Shown here piece by piece: positions 29,388-38,548 of a stretch of DNA of 52,177 nt; positions within the stretch are counted from its first letter, which is position 1, and each line of letters opens with the position of its first letter. Location: contig NZ_QYTU02000023.1 in assembly GCF_003605365.2 (NCBI RefSeq), forward strand, positions 1,849 through 54,025, in the 5' to 3' direction. Under the pieces are notes generated by a model. That model ran no database searches. It saw only the letters and a program-made list of their open reading frames with translations, and was not told where the DNA came from. The stretch is from Siminovitchia fortis (lineage in GTDB: Bacteria > Bacillota > Bacilli > Bacillales > Bacillaceae_C). A program made the translations under genes and the position numbers.

Positions 29388-29502
29388 TTATTGCAAATAT
29401 ATACCTTGCCTTTTTCCCTTATAAACTGCCTCCCGTGTATCTTGGGACTTATCGGTTTTTTTTTGTTAAAATAGACTGGTACATACTTAATGAGGTGACA
29501 AT

Positions 29503-30441
29503 GTGAAAAATACCCGCATGTTGACAGAAGGAGCGTTGCTGCTTGCTGTTTTTACGGTGCTTTTGCTCCTTTCTGTCTATGTTCCGGTGGCAACGCTCGT
29601 TACTCAGCTTTTTTTGATACTGCCTTTTCTTTTGTACAGCTCCAAATATCCTTTGAAAAACAGCATTGTTTTAGTTGTGGGTGCTATTTTTATGGCTATA
29701 ATTGCAGGCGCTGTACTGGGGGCTCTGTTTGCTGTTTTATATGGTACAACAGGTACAATGATGGGGTATTGCATTCGGACTGGAAAAAGTAAAATGGTTG
29801 CCTATATGGCTTCGAGCCTTGTATTTTTGGGGAATCTTGTACTATTTTATGTGATAGCAGTCCAGTTATTTGAGTTCAACTTTCTAAATGAAACGGCCAA
29901 AATTTTATCAGCATCAGCCGAGCAGTATGCTGACTTAATGAGAACATTTGGACAGACTCCTGATCCAAACATGGCGCAGCAGCTTCAAGAAATGATCCGG
30001 TTGATGAAAACACTGGCTCCAAGCTTATTGCTGGGCAGTGCATTTTTATCCGTCTTTTTAGCTATGGCGGTCAACTTTCCGATCATCAGGAAGTTTGGGG
30101 TTGACGTGCCGAAATTCCCTCCTTTCAGGACGGCTAAATTACCGCAAAGCATCTTATGGTATTATTTAATTACCTTGATCGGGTCCCTTTTTCTTAAACC
30201 CGAAGAGGGAACGTTTTTGCATATGGCCATTATCAATGCCGCCTATATCTTGCAGATCCTGCTGCTGATCCAGGGGCTGGCCTTTATTTTCTATTACAGC
30301 CATGTGAAAAATTGGTCGAAAGCCATACCGATTGCTGCAACGGTTATGACTCTTTTATTGCCTTTGTTTTTCTCTCTTGTCAGGTTATTGGGTATAATTG
30401 ATTTAGGTTTCGATTTAAGACAGCGACTGGCAAAAAAATAA
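29503..30441 (+). CDS. yybS: DUF2232 membrane protein YybS
   Basis: 312-residue integral membrane protein with about eight hydrophobic segments, of the DUF2232 family, close in length to B. subtilis YybS. Blocks such as TEGALLLAVFTVLLLLS, FPIIRKFG and the final LDLRQRL-like LGFDLRQRLAKK are typical. It resembles S-component-like membrane proteins, but a substrate is not known. GTG start with GAGGTGAC upstream. It is 40 bp before gdpP with no terminator, the conserved yybS-gdpP-rplI order. Confidence 0.9.
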   Translation: MKNTRMLTEGALLLAVFTVLLLLSVYVPVATLVTQLFLILPFLLYSSKYPLKNSIVLVVGAIFMAIIAGAVLGALFAVLYGTTGTMMGYCIRTGKSKMVAYMASSLVFLGNLVLFYVIAVQLFEFNFLNETAKILSASAEQYADLMRTFGQTPDPNMAQQLQEMIRLMKTLAPSLLLGSAFLSVFLAMAVNFPIIRKFGVDVPKFPPFRTAKLPQSILWYYLITLIGSLFLKPEEGTFLHMAIINAAYILQILLLIQGLAFIFYYSHVKNWSKAIPIAATVMTLLLPLFFSLVRLLGIIDLGFDLRQRLAKK

Positions 30442-30481
30442 TGCCGGAAAAAACAATTATGGAGTAAAGGGAGCTGAAAGG

Positions 30482-32455
30482 ATGCCGCCATATATAAATA
30501 GAAAGAAGAGCTTTCCTCCTATCATCGGGATTGTGGCTTTAAGCGCCGTTCTTCTTGTAATCATCAGTTTCCAATACTGGTGGGCAGGCGCGATAGGAGC
30601 TCTCTTGCTCGTAATATTCTTTGGTTTATTTTTAAAATCCCAAAAGGATAGGATAAGCGAAATCGAAAAGTATATTTCTACACTTTCTCACCGGGTGAAA
30701 AAAGTGGGGGAAGAAGCATTGCTGGAGATGCCGATCGGGGTGATGCTGATCAACGATGATTATATCATTGAATGGACCAATGCTTATATGGCATCACGGC
30801 TGGATGAAACTTCCCTTGTCGGCCGTTCACTCTATGAGATAGCGGAATCGCTCATTCCTCCCATTCAGCAGGAAAAAGAATCTGAAATTATTACATTGAA
30901 TGAACGAAAATACCGTGTTTTATTGAAAAATGAAGAACGCCTTCTATATTTTTTCGATGTAACCGAAGAAATGGAAATCATGAAGCGATACCAGGATGAA
31001 CGGCAGGTTATCGCTACAATCATGATCGACAACTATGATGATGCGACACAGGGAATGAATGACCAGGCGAAAAGTGAACTGAATAGTACAGTCACCGCTT
31101 TGTTGAATGAATGGGCATTGGAACACGGCATTTTTTTAAAAAGAACATCTTCCGATCGGTTTATCATTTTATTTAATGAAAAAACTTTGCGTGAGCTGGA
31201 GAAAGATAAGTTCTCTATACTGGATGTCGTAAGGGAAACGACAGCGAAGCAGCATGTGCCGATTACTTTAAGCATCGGTGTAGGGCTTGGCGTTTCGGAT
31301 TTCCCTGAGCTCGGGGCACTCTCCCAATCAAGCCTTGATTTGGCCTTGGGACGTGGAGGAGACCAGGTCGCAATGAAACTGCCGAATGGAAAACTAAAAT
31401 TTTACGGCGGGAAAACGAATCCAATGGAGAAAAGAACCCGTGTCCGCGCCCGTGTCATCTCGCATGCATTGAAAGATTTGATCCTGGGAAGCGACAAGGT
31501 CATCGTTATGGGGCATAAATTCCCTGATCTTGATGCAATCGGGTCTGCTATAGGAATCAGAAAAGCGGCAGAGATGAATGAAAAGGAAGGCTATATTGTC
31601 ATAGACTTCAATGATATTGATTCAAGCGTCAAAAGGCTTGTAGACAAATTGAAAGAAGAGCCGGAGCTATATTCCAGGCTCATATCTCCGGAAGATGCAT
31701 TGGAAATCGCAACGGAGAAGACGCTGCTTGTTGTTGTGGACACACATAAACCTTCTCTGGTCATTGAAGAAAAGCTGCTCGGCAAGACCGACCGAGTCGT
31801 AGTCATTGACCATCACCGAAGAAGCGAAGATTTTATCAACAAGCCGCTCCTTGTTTATATGGAGCCATACGCATCGTCCACAGCCGAGCTTGTGACGGAA
31901 CTGCTCGAATACCAGCCGAAGGGCAAAAAACTGCACATGCTGGAAGCGACGGCCCTTTTATCAGGTATTATTGTAGATACGAAAAGCTTCACATTAAGGA
32001 CAGGGTCCCGGACATTTGACGCGGCTTCCTATTTGCGGGCCCGGGGTGCGGATACGATTCTTGTTCAAAGCTTCATGAAGGAAAACGTCGGGTCTTATAT
32101 TAAAAGGGCAAAACTGATTGAAACAATGGAATTTTACAAGAACGGTGTAACGATCGCCACAGGCGAGGAAGATGTGGTCTACAGTCCCGTCATGATTGCA
32201 CAGGCGGCCGACACTCTATTAACAATGGATGGTGTAGCTGCGTCGTTTGTCATCTCCAAGCGGGCAGAAGATGTTGTGGGTATCAGTGCGCGCTCCCTTG
32301 GAGAAGTGAATGTGCAGATTATCATGGAAATGCTCGGCGGTGGGGGCCATTTGACGAACGCAGCGGCACAGCTTCCGGGAATCACGGTAGTAGAAGCGGA
32401 GCTGCAACTGAGACAGGTGCTGGATGAATACTTTGAAGGAGGTCAATCATCATGA
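30482..32455 (+). CDS. gdpP: Cyclic di-AMP phosphodiesterase GdpP
   Basis: 657-residue enzyme that hydrolyses c-di-AMP to pApA and so affects cell-wall stress, potassium balance and beta-lactam tolerance. Two N-terminal membrane helices (about 12-52), a PAS-like sensor domain (about 75-150, heme-binding in relatives), a degenerate GGDEF domain (about 170-310) without a GGDEF motif, then DHH/DHHA1 with [28 protein letters not shown] and [11 protein letters not shown]. All DHH metal ligands expected are present. The stop overlaps the rplI start (ATGA), so the two are coupled. Confidence 0.96.
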   Translation: MPPYINRKKSFPPIIGIVALSAVLLVIISFQYWWAGAIGALLLVIFFGLFLKSQKDRISEIEKYISTLSHRVKKVGEEALLEMPIGVMLINDDYIIEWTNAYMASRLDETSLVGRSLYEIAESLIPPIQQEKESEIITLNERKYRVLLKNEERLLYFFDVTEEMEIMKRYQDERQVIATIMIDNYDDATQGMNDQAKSELNSTVTALLNEWALEHGIFLKRTSSDRFIILFNEKTLRELEKDKFSILDVVRETTAKQHVPITLSIGVGLGVSDFPELGALSQSSLDLALGRGGDQVAMKLPNGKLKFYGGKTNPMEKRTRVRARVISHALKDLILGSDKVIVMGHKFPDLDAIGSAIGIRKAAEMNEKEGYIVIDFNDIDSSVKRLVDKLKEEPELYSRLISPEDALEIATEKTLLVVVDTHKPSLVIEEKLLGKTDRVVVIDHHRRSEDFINKPLLVYMEPYASSTAELVTELLEYQPKGKKLHMLEATALLSGIIVDTKSFTLRTGSRTFDAASYLRARGADTILVQSFMKENVGSYIKRAKLIETMEFYKNGVTIATGEEDVVYSPVMIAQAADTLLTMDGVAASFVISKRAEDVVGISARSLGEVNVQIIMEMLGGGGHLTNAAAQLPGITVVEAELQLRQVLDEYFEGGQSS

Positions 32456-32901
32456 AAGTCATTTTTTTAAAAGATGTAAAAGGGAGAGGCAAAAAAGGGG
32501 AAGTGAAGGATGTTGCCGTCGGTTATGCCCAAAACTTCCTGTTTAAACAAGGGCTGGCAGTTGAGGCAACGCCCGGGAATTTGGCCAATCTCAAAAACCA
32601 GCAAAAGAAAGAGCAGAGACTGGAAGAGGAAGCCCTCCAGGATGCTAAAGACCTGAAAGAGAAAATAGAGAAGCTTACAGTTGAGATCAAGGCAAAATCG
32701 GGAGAAGGCGGACGGCTATTCGGCTCTATCACAAACAAGCAGGTGGCAGATGAGCTGAAAAAGAAACATGATATCAAAGTGGACCGCAGGAAAATTGAAA
32801 TGGACCAGCCGATCCGGACGCTTGGCGTGACAAAAGTGCCGGTCAAACTTCATCATGAAGTGACAGCAACCCTCAATGTCCATGTCGTGGAGCAAAAATA
32901 A
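32452..32901 (+). CDS. rplI: 50S ribosomal protein L9
   Basis: 149-residue L9, with the N-terminal rRNA-binding domain ([20 protein letters not shown]), a long central helix (about 40-75) and a C-terminal domain ([25 protein letters not shown]). AAGGAGG lies at the end of gdpP, 4-base overlap. The terminator at 32946 ends this operon. Confidence 0.97.
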   Translation: MKVIFLKDVKGRGKKGEVKDVAVGYAQNFLFKQGLAVEATPGNLANLKNQQKKEQRLEEEALQDAKDLKEKIEKLTVEIKAKSGEGGRLFGSITNKQVADELKKKHDIKVDRRKIEMDQPIRTLGVTKVPVKLHHEVTATLNVHVVEQK

Positions 32902-32945
32902 TATATTGCTATTGAACGATTCGTGATAAAATAGAATAAATGATA

Positions 32946-32981
32946 AAAATGTGATCTGGTTTTTTGCCGGTCACATTTTTT
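32946..32981 (+). terminator. yybS-gdpP-rplI terminator
   Basis: AAATGTGA-TCTGG and CCGG-TCACATTT form a stem around TTTTTTG, followed by TTT. Confidence 0.85.
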
Positions 32982-33025
32982 ATGGATACGAAAAAGGTTT
33001 AGATTAAGGGGAGGTGACCTGTACA

Positions 33026-34390
33026 TTGAATGAGTTGATGGTTGACCGTACACCGCCACAAAATATTGAAGCTGAGCAGGCGGTGATCGGTGCGATTTTT
33101 CTTGATCCTGCGGCTATTGTATTGGCATCGGAGATCTTGCTTCCGGAAGATTTTTACCGCAGTGCCCATCAGAAAATATTTGAAGTCATGCTCCATTTAA
33201 ATGAAACAGGACATGCCGTTGATTTGGTTACCGTTACGGAACAACTGGCCGCCTCCAAACTGCTGGAGGATGTGGGCGGAATCTCCTATTTGAGTGAGCT
33301 TTCCGTATCTGTCCCGACAGCAGCCAATGTCGGCTATTATGCCAGAATCGTAGAAGAAAAGGCTTTGCTGCGGCGTCTGATCCGAACTGCTACGGATATT
33401 GCGACAGAAGGTTATACGCGGGAAGATGAAGTGGAAGCCCTGCTTGATGAAGCTGAAAAAAGCATCATGGAAGTGGCCCAGCGCAAGAATTCAGGAGCCT
33501 TTCAAAATATTAAAGATATCCTTGTCCGTACATATGACAATATTGAATTGCTTCATAACCGGAAAGGGGAAGTGACGGGGATCCCGACAGGATTCTCGGA
33601 ATTGGACCGGATGACTGCCGGGTTCCAGCGTAATGATCTGATTATCGTCGCGGCCCGGCCTTCTGTCGGTAAGACGGCTTTTGCCCTGAATATCGCCCAA
33701 AATGTAGCGACGAAAACGGATGAAAATGTGGCGATTTTCAGCCTGGAAATGGGGGCGGAGCAGCTTGTCATGAGGATGCTCTGTTCTGAAGGGAATATTG
33801 ATGCCCAAAATTTGAGAACAGGCTCCCTTACAGATGAAGACTGGCGAAAACTGACGATGGCGATGGGAAGCTTATCCAATTCAGGCATTTACATTGATGA
33901 TACACCGGGAATCCGGGTCAGCGAAATCCGGTCAAAATGCCGGAGGCTGAAGCAGGAAAGCGGATTGGGGATGGTCTTGATCGACTACTTGCAGTTGATT
34001 CAAGGGAGCGGCCGCTCAAAAGAGAACCGGCAGCAGGAAGTATCGGAAATCTCCCGTTCACTCAAGGCGCTTGCGCGTGAATTGGAAGTTCCGGTCATCG
34101 CTTTGTCGCAGCTTTCCCGGGGAGTCGAGCAGAGGCAGGATAAACGGCCGATGATGTCCGATATCCGGGAATCCGGCTCCATTGAGCAGGATGCCGATAT
34201 CGTTGCGTTCCTGTACCGTGACGATTATTATGACAAGGAAACGGAAAATAAAAATATCATCGAAATCATTATCGCAAAACAGCGGAACGGCCCGACAGGA
34301 ACCGTACAGCTGGCTTTTGTAAAAGAATACAATAAATTCGTCAACCTGGAACGAAGGTTTGACGAAGCGGATGCTCCGCCTGGAGCATAG
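33026..34390 (+). CDS. dnaC: Replicative DNA helicase DnaC (DnaB family)
   Basis: Hexameric 5'-3' helicase of the fork (called DnaC in B. subtilis, DnaB elsewhere). The N-terminal primase-interaction domain starts PPQNIEAEQAVIGAIF; the RecA-like domain has Walker A ARPSVGKTAFALN, SLEMGAEQL, Walker B VLIDYLQLI and the DIRESGSIEQDAD / PTGT blocks. Choosing TTG 33026, with GGGGAGGTGA upstream, gives 454 residues, the same as B. subtilis; the GTG at 33014 lies inside that ribosome binding site. It continues between rplI and purA, as expected. Confidence 0.97.
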   Translation: MNELMVDRTPPQNIEAEQAVIGAIFLDPAAIVLASEILLPEDFYRSAHQKIFEVMLHLNETGHAVDLVTVTEQLAASKLLEDVGGISYLSELSVSVPTAANVGYYARIVEEKALLRRLIRTATDIATEGYTREDEVEALLDEAEKSIMEVAQRKNSGAFQNIKDILVRTYDNIELLHNRKGEVTGIPTGFSELDRMTAGFQRNDLIIVAARPSVGKTAFALNIAQNVATKTDENVAIFSLEMGAEQLVMRMLCSEGNIDAQNLRTGSLTDEDWRKLTMAMGSLSNSGIYIDDTPGIRVSEIRSKCRRLKQESGLGMVLIDYLQLIQGSGRSKENRQQEVSEISRSLKALARELEVPVIALSQLSRGVEQRQDKRPMMSDIRESGSIEQDADIVAFLYRDDYYDKETENKNIIEIIIAKQRNGPTGTVQLAFVKEYNKFVNLERRFDEADAPPGA

Positions 34391-34392
34391 TT

Positions 34393-34424
34393 TTAGGCAT
34401 CTCTTTTGGGGTGTCTTTTTTTTG
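34393..34424 (+). terminator. dnaC terminator (weak stem)
   Basis: GGCATCTC and GGGGTGTC pair, with G-T wobbles, around TTTT, followed by TTTTTTTT. Confidence 0.7.
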
Positions 34425-34477
34425 ATTTGAAACCTTGGGAGATTATGGTCATATCATATAGCAGGAGGAGAGTGACA

Positions 34478-34831
34478 GTGAAGAAGGTTTTTTGGATCAT
34501 TGCCGGTGTACTGCTACTCGTAGTACTATTCATTGGTGTAGGAATCTGGTTTATCAAAAAAGAATTCAAAGAGGATGACCCGGAATTTGTCCTGGAGTTG
34601 ATCAAAGATCAGGCAGCTTCAAAAAACGTTGGGGGTTCGACAGCTTTTGTATTAACGAATGCAATGTATGCCGAAGATAAGAAGGGAAATCGGACGGAGT
34701 TCGCTTTTTTCGCCAATGACCTGGGTATGATTGAGCAAATGCAGCTGACAAGAAAGTTGAACAGTTTTCAGCTGAAAATATTGACGGATCCTTCTTTCCG
34801 GTCAAAAGTGAAAAAGAAATTGGGTACATAG
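34478..34831 (+). CDS. Hypothetical membrane-anchored protein between dnaC and purA
   Basis: 117 residues from GTG 34478, which has AGGAGGAG about 8 bases upstream. An upstream frame extension to 34406 overlaps the dnaC terminator and is unlikely. There is one N-terminal membrane helix (about 4-26, FWIIAGVLLLVVLFIGVGIW) followed by a soluble, charged domain (KKEFKEDDPEFVLELIKDQ ... FAFFANDLGMIEQMQLTRKL) that would lie outside the cytoplasm. I do not recognise a family or motif. It is alone between a terminator and the purA regulatory region. Confidence 0.72.
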   Translation: MKKVFWIIAGVLLLVVLFIGVGIWFIKKEFKEDDPEFVLELIKDQAASKNVGGSTAFVLTNAMYAEDKKGNRTEFAFFANDLGMIEQMQLTRKLNSFQLKILTDPSFRSKVKKKLGT

Positions 34832-34891
34832 AATTCTGTTAATCGAACCAAATAATAGGTTATAATATGATTGGAACAAAGAAACATTTGT

Positions 34892-34936
34892 AAAAACGAA
34901 CAAATAATGTTTTAATCGCCAACAATGTTCGTTTTT
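34892..34936. promoter_or_regulatory. PurR operator (two inverted PurBoxes) of purA
   Basis: AAAAACGAACAAATA (34892-34906) and, inverted, CAATGTTCGTTTTT (34923-34936) are two PurBoxes with the CGAAC core facing each other. They end 3 bp before the -35 box of the purA promoter, the arrangement used by the PurR repressor of B. subtilis. Confidence 0.82.
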
Positions 34937-34939
34937 CGC

Positions 34940-34968
34940 TTGTCGTGTGGGAATCGCACTGCTAAAAT
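34940..34968 (+). promoter_or_regulatory. purA promoter (SigA)
   Basis: TTGTCG (34940-34945), a 17-bp spacer and TAAAAT (34963-34968), 51 bp upstream of purA and directly after the PurBoxes. A second TATAAT at 34861 has no good -35 box. Confidence 0.72.
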
Positions 34969-35019
34969 GTATATGTTCCATATCAGGGTTCGAAACGAAC
35001 CGTCGGAGGTGCTTTTTGC

Positions 35020-36306
35020 ATGTCATCAGTAGTAGTTGTCGGTACACAATGGGGAGACGAAGGAAAAGGAAAGATTACAGACTTCTTATCCGAAAACGCA
35101 GAAGTGATTGCCCGTTATCAGGGGGGCAACAATGCCGGCCATACAATTCAATTTAACAATGTTACATATAAGCTGCATTTAATTCCGTCAGGGATTTTTT
35201 ATAATGATAAAATCAGTGTGATTGGAAACGGGATGGTCGTTGATCCGAAAGCGCTTGTTCAAGAGCTTGAGTATTTGCACGGCCATTCTATTTCCACGGA
35301 CAATTTGCGAATCAGCAACAGAGCTCATGTCATTCTGCCTTATCACTTGAAAATTGATGAGGTGGAAGAGGATCGCAAAGGCGCAAACAAAATCGGTACA
35401 ACCAAAAAAGGGATCGGTCCCGCATATATGGATAAAGCCGCCCGTATCGGAATTCGGATTGCCGATCTTTTGGACCGCGAGGTTTTTGAAGAAAAATTGA
35501 CACGCAATCTCGAAGAGAAAAACCGCCTATTGGAACGTTTTTACGAAACAGAAGGCTTCAAATTAGAAGATATCTTGGATGAGTATTATGAATATGGACA
35601 GCAGTTCAAAGACTACGTGTGTGATACATCCGTTGTCCTGAATGATGCGCTCGATGAAGGCAAACGCGTCTTATTTGAAGGTGCACAGGGCGTTATGCTT
35701 GATATCGACCAGGGAACCTATCCATTCGTTACATCATCCAATCCGGTTGCGGGAGGAGTCACAATCGGATCCGGTGTCGGACCAACGAAAATCGACCATG
35801 TTGTCGGTGTATGTAAGGCATATACATCCCGTGTAGGGGATGGCCCGTTTCCAACGGAATTGAAAGATGAAGTTGGAGATCAAATCCGCGAAGTCGGCCG
35901 TGAATACGGTACAACGACAGGGCGTCCGCGTCGCGTCGGCTGGTTTGACAGCGTCGTTGTCCGCCATGCCCGCAGAGTCAGCGGACTGACGGATCTTTCA
36001 CTGAATTCCATTGACGTTCTGACAGGAATTGAAACACTGAAAATCTGTACGGCCTATGACTATAATGGAACATTGATCAAAGAATATCCGGCCAACTTGA
36101 ATATCTTAAAAGAATGCAAACCAGTATATGAGGAACTTCCCGGCTGGAACGAAGACATCACAGGCTGCAAAACATTGGATGAACTGCCTGCAAATGCACG
36201 CCATTACCTGGAGCGTGTATCCCAGCTAACAGGCGTACCACTTTCCATCTTCTCAGTTGGGCCGGACCGTTCACAGACCAATATCGTGAAGAGTGTGTGG
36301 AGATAG
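35020..36306 (+). CDS. purA: Adenylosuccinate synthetase
   Basis: Joins IMP and aspartate with GTP to give adenylosuccinate, the first committed step to AMP. The 428 residues carry the GTP-binding loop [11 protein letters not shown] at 8-18, NNAGHT with the catalytic His, [20 protein letters not shown]-like [23 protein letters not shown] and the C-terminal SVGPDR. The catalytic Asp (WGDEG) and His are present. CGGAGGTG precedes the ATG. It is probably monocistronic; PurR represses it when PRPP is low. The tandem repeats begin at the stop codon. Confidence 0.97.
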   Translation: MSSVVVVGTQWGDEGKGKITDFLSENAEVIARYQGGNNAGHTIQFNNVTYKLHLIPSGIFYNDKISVIGNGMVVDPKALVQELEYLHGHSISTDNLRISNRAHVILPYHLKIDEVEEDRKGANKIGTTKKGIGPAYMDKAARIGIRIADLLDREVFEEKLTRNLEEKNRLLERFYETEGFKLEDILDEYYEYGQQFKDYVCDTSVVLNDALDEGKRVLFEGAQGVMLDIDQGTYPFVTSSNPVAGGVTIGSGVGPTKIDHVVGVCKAYTSRVGDGPFPTELKDEVGDQIREVGREYGTTTGRPRRVGWFDSVVVRHARRVSGLTDLSLNSIDVLTGIETLKICTAYDYNGTLIKEYPANLNILKECKPVYEELPGWNEDITGCKTLDELPANARHYLERVSQLTGVPLSIFSVGPDRSQTNIVKSVWR

Positions 36307-36427
36307 AAAAGCGGAGGCCGCCTGCTCATCGGCGACAAGCGCTGGAGGAAAAACCAGTGAAGGCGTTCTTTGCCTTCATGGTTTTTCCGAAGCGACCTCG
36401 AGCCGATGGCGGCCGGAGCTGGACAAT
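36305..36427 (-). repeat. Nested-dyad repeat, copy 8a (first tandem unit)
   Basis: It runs from AGAAAAGCGGAGGCCGCC to GGCCGGAGCTGGACAAT. GACAAGC (36334-36340) and GACCTCGA (36394-36401) form the conserved internal loop, closed outside by CATCGGC/GCCGATG. The inner stem GGAAAAACCA-TGAAGGC pairs with GCCTTCA-TGGTTTTTCC around loop GTTCTTT. It begins at the last two bases of the purA stop codon. Confidence 0.87.
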
Positions 36428-36566
36428 AGAAAAGCGGAGGCGCCTTGTTCAGCCCCGACAAGCATAAGACGATTCCCGAGGAGGCAGCTTTTCAGCCGCC
36501 ACAGGGAATCGTCTTATGACCTCGAGGGGCTAGGCGCCGGAGCTGGACAATAGAAAAGCGGAGGCA
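36428..36566 (-). repeat. Nested-dyad repeat, copy 8b and partial third unit
   Basis: The second tandem unit (36428-36551) has the same ends as 8a. GACAAGC (36457-36463) and GACCTCGA (36518-36525) are closed outside by AGCCCC/GGGGCT, and the inner arms CATAAGACGATTCCC (36463-36477) and GGGAATCGTCTTATG (36504-36518) are a perfect 15-bp inverted repeat. A third unit stops after AGAAAAGCGGAGGCA (36552-36566). Confidence 0.87.
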
Positions 36567-36585
36567 CTCGTAGAAAAAAATTAGT

Positions 36586-36623
36586 ATGGCATAGGTTTTT
36601 TTAGACCTATGTCTTTTTTTTTT
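36586..36623 (+). terminator. Terminator downstream of purA and the repeat array
   Basis: GGCATAGGT and ACCTATGTC pair, with the arms separated by TTTTTTAG, followed by eleven T. Confidence 0.85.
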
Positions 36624-36652
36624 TGGGCGGACGCTGTTCAAATAAGTGTTTT

Positions 36653-36715
36653 GTGCAATTAAAGGCCCAGTTCGTGCAATTATCGCCCAAACCCGTGCAA
36701 TTAACGACAGAACCC
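36653..36715. repeat. Three tandem 21-bp GTGCAATTA repeats
   Basis: Three direct copies with a 21-bp period start at 36653, 36674 and 36695, each GTGCAATTA followed by variable bases and ending in a pyrimidine-rich C-tail (TTC, CCC, CCC). Related repeats occur at 46066-46149. The rest of the gap (36716-36912) is AT-rich, with no gene or clear promoter. Confidence 0.8.
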
Positions 36716-36912
36716 ACAAACAATAGGGACAAATCCCAATGATTCCATCCGCCACCCCATAACACCTATTAAGTCCCATAAACATTGACTTTTATCCTAG
36801 CCCGCACAAGTTTATTTATGGTAAAAAAGGATGATTCCTTTCAGTTTCGCTATTTCTTTCGAAAATTCAAAGTTAGAATATGCTTAAGACTCCAATGGAA
36901 AGGAAGAAGACG

Positions 36913-38286
36913 GTGAAAAGATTACTCTTTGTGATTTTGGCTGCGGGGGTTATTGTCGGCGGCTGCGGCAAGGCGGAGAAGACGAAAAAGGAGCCGGAAC
37001 CTGATCAATCTGTTGAAGGCAAGACTGCCAAAGAAGCTGAAGAAAAAGACGCCTGGTGGGAAAAAGAACCGGAAGTTTATGAACCGGCGGATTTGCCAAG
37101 AGAGATGACAGAAGACGAGAAGGACCTCATGAGGAAACCGGGTGAGTTCAGCGGTGACCAATATGACGAACAGGCAGCCATTGAAAAGCTCAAGGAGCTT
37201 CCGGATAATTTAACGGATGACCAATACGCGGAAGCGATTGTAAAGTTGGTTGCTGAAGATTATCACGAAGAAGTTCAGGAATTGATCAAATTTGATCCAA
37301 CGATTGAATCTACAGGCAGCCGCCCCGATGAAGAAATCGACGAACCAGTCGTGAACGGTGTCCATTACGCCATTTTATTGGATGCGAGCGGCAGCATGAA
37401 CGCTCAAAATAAAGGCGGAACAAGAATGGAAGAGGCCAAAAGCGCCATTATGAGTTTCATAGATGTCCTGCCGAAGGAAAGCACGGTGTCGCTTCGTGTG
37501 TACGGCCATGAAGGAACCGGGAGTGATGCGGATAAAGAACGTTCCTGTGCTTCAACCGAAATGCTTTATAATGGAGCAAACGATGCAGGCAAGGTGAAGT
37601 CCGCGCTGGATCGAGTGAATCCGGCAGGCTGGACACCGATTGGAAAAGCGATTGCCGAGACCAAAAAGGATATTCCGGAAGATGCCGGTTCCGCCATTGT
37701 GTATGTGGTAAGTGACGGCATTGAAACATGCGGGGGAGATCCGGTAAAAGAAGCCAAACAACTGGCAGCGGAAGGAATTGAACCGATCATCAACATTATC
37801 GGCTTTCAGGTGGACAACGAAGCCCAGCAGCTTTTAAAAGAAGTGGCCAAAGCCGGAAACGGCGAGTTCACGCTTGCCAATTCAAAACAGGACGTGGAGA
37901 AATATTGGCAGGAAGAGTACCAGCGCCTGATGGACGCATGGGAAAAGTGGCAACTAGAAAGTCTTAAAGAAGTGGATGCTAAGCAGCAGGATCTTTTGAA
38001 GAAAGCAGAAGGCTTGGGCCAGTCCGTCATGAAAAAATCTGAAAAGGAATTCAAACATGCTGAAGCCCTCCATGCCGCCCTTTCAAAAGAAGGGATCCAG
38101 GAGGAATACGATATTACTAGAAAAGTTTGGAACTTACTTTATGACCGCCAGAAAAAAATTTGGAGATACGGATATGAGACCGGAAATGATGTGTGGAGAG
38201 AGGCTTACGAAGGCGGCAATAAAGTATGGCGGGAAATTTATCATGAAGGCAATCATAAATGGCAGGAATATTATCATAAACAATAA
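36913..38286 (+). CDS. von Willebrand factor A-domain lipoprotein
   Basis: 457-residue secreted lipoprotein. The signal peptide (KRLLFVILAAGVIVGGC) ends in lipobox VGGC. A Lys/Glu-rich spacer follows, then the vWA domain (about 150-330) with an intact MIDAS: DASGSM, the threonine in GWTPIG and the aspartate in VVSDG. A coiled-coil segment (about 345-410) follows. The C-terminus has five tryptophans spaced exactly 11 residues apart (pattern WRxxYxxGNxx). I use GTG 36913 with AGGAAG upstream; ATG 36880 would add 11 residues before the signal peptide. It resembles Bacillus YwmC/YwmD-type proteins but is longer. Function unknown; surface metal-dependent binding is likely. Confidence 0.85.
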   Translation: MKRLLFVILAAGVIVGGCGKAEKTKKEPEPDQSVEGKTAKEAEEKDAWWEKEPEVYEPADLPREMTEDEKDLMRKPGEFSGDQYDEQAAIEKLKELPDNLTDDQYAEAIVKLVAEDYHEEVQELIKFDPTIESTGSRPDEEIDEPVVNGVHYAILLDASGSMNAQNKGGTRMEEAKSAIMSFIDVLPKESTVSLRVYGHEGTGSDADKERSCASTEMLYNGANDAGKVKSALDRVNPAGWTPIGKAIAETKKDIPEDAGSAIVYVVSDGIETCGGDPVKEAKQLAAEGIEPIINIIGFQVDNEAQQLLKEVAKAGNGEFTLANSKQDVEKYWQEEYQRLMDAWEKWQLESLKEVDAKQQDLLKKAEGLGQSVMKKSEKEFKHAEALHAALSKEGIQEEYDITRKVWNLLYDRQKKIWRYGYETGNDVWREAYEGGNKVWREIYHEGNHKWQEYYHKQ

Positions 38287-38447
38287 AGCCCTGCATAGAA
38301 TGTTTTTAAATAGACAAGACAACCGTTCAATTTGTAAACATTGTGTGACAATATGAAAAAACAGGTTTAATTTCACAAAAAATGTGTCGAAGCCTGTTGC
38401 ACACTCAAAAACCCTGTGATAATATATGATTTATTACATTAACCATC

Positions 38448-38490
38448 AAAAAGCATTGCGACGACATCGCCTCTCGCAGTGCTTTTTTTA
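38448..38490 (+). terminator. Terminator upstream of walR
   Basis: AAAAAGCATTGCGA and TCGCAGTGCTTTTTTT form a stem with one mismatch. It ends transcription coming from the vWA gene region. Between 38287 and 38447 are a WalR-box-like TGTAAA-N5-TGTGAC (38333-38349) and a possible promoter TTGCAC-17-TAATAT (38397-38425). Confidence 0.82.
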
Positions 38491-38548
38491 CTATAAAAAT
38501 AACATTATTTTTTAGGAAAAGATTGGTCTTTGCAGGCTTAAACCTCGT

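Noticed and set aside
36653-36715. Small CRISPR from the GTGCAATTA repeats
   Set aside because: A 21-bp period with about 12-bp variable parts is too short for repeat plus spacer.
36492-36785. 97-codon minus-strand frame after purA
   Set aside because: It crosses the repeat array, a terminator and the 21-bp repeats; no coding features.
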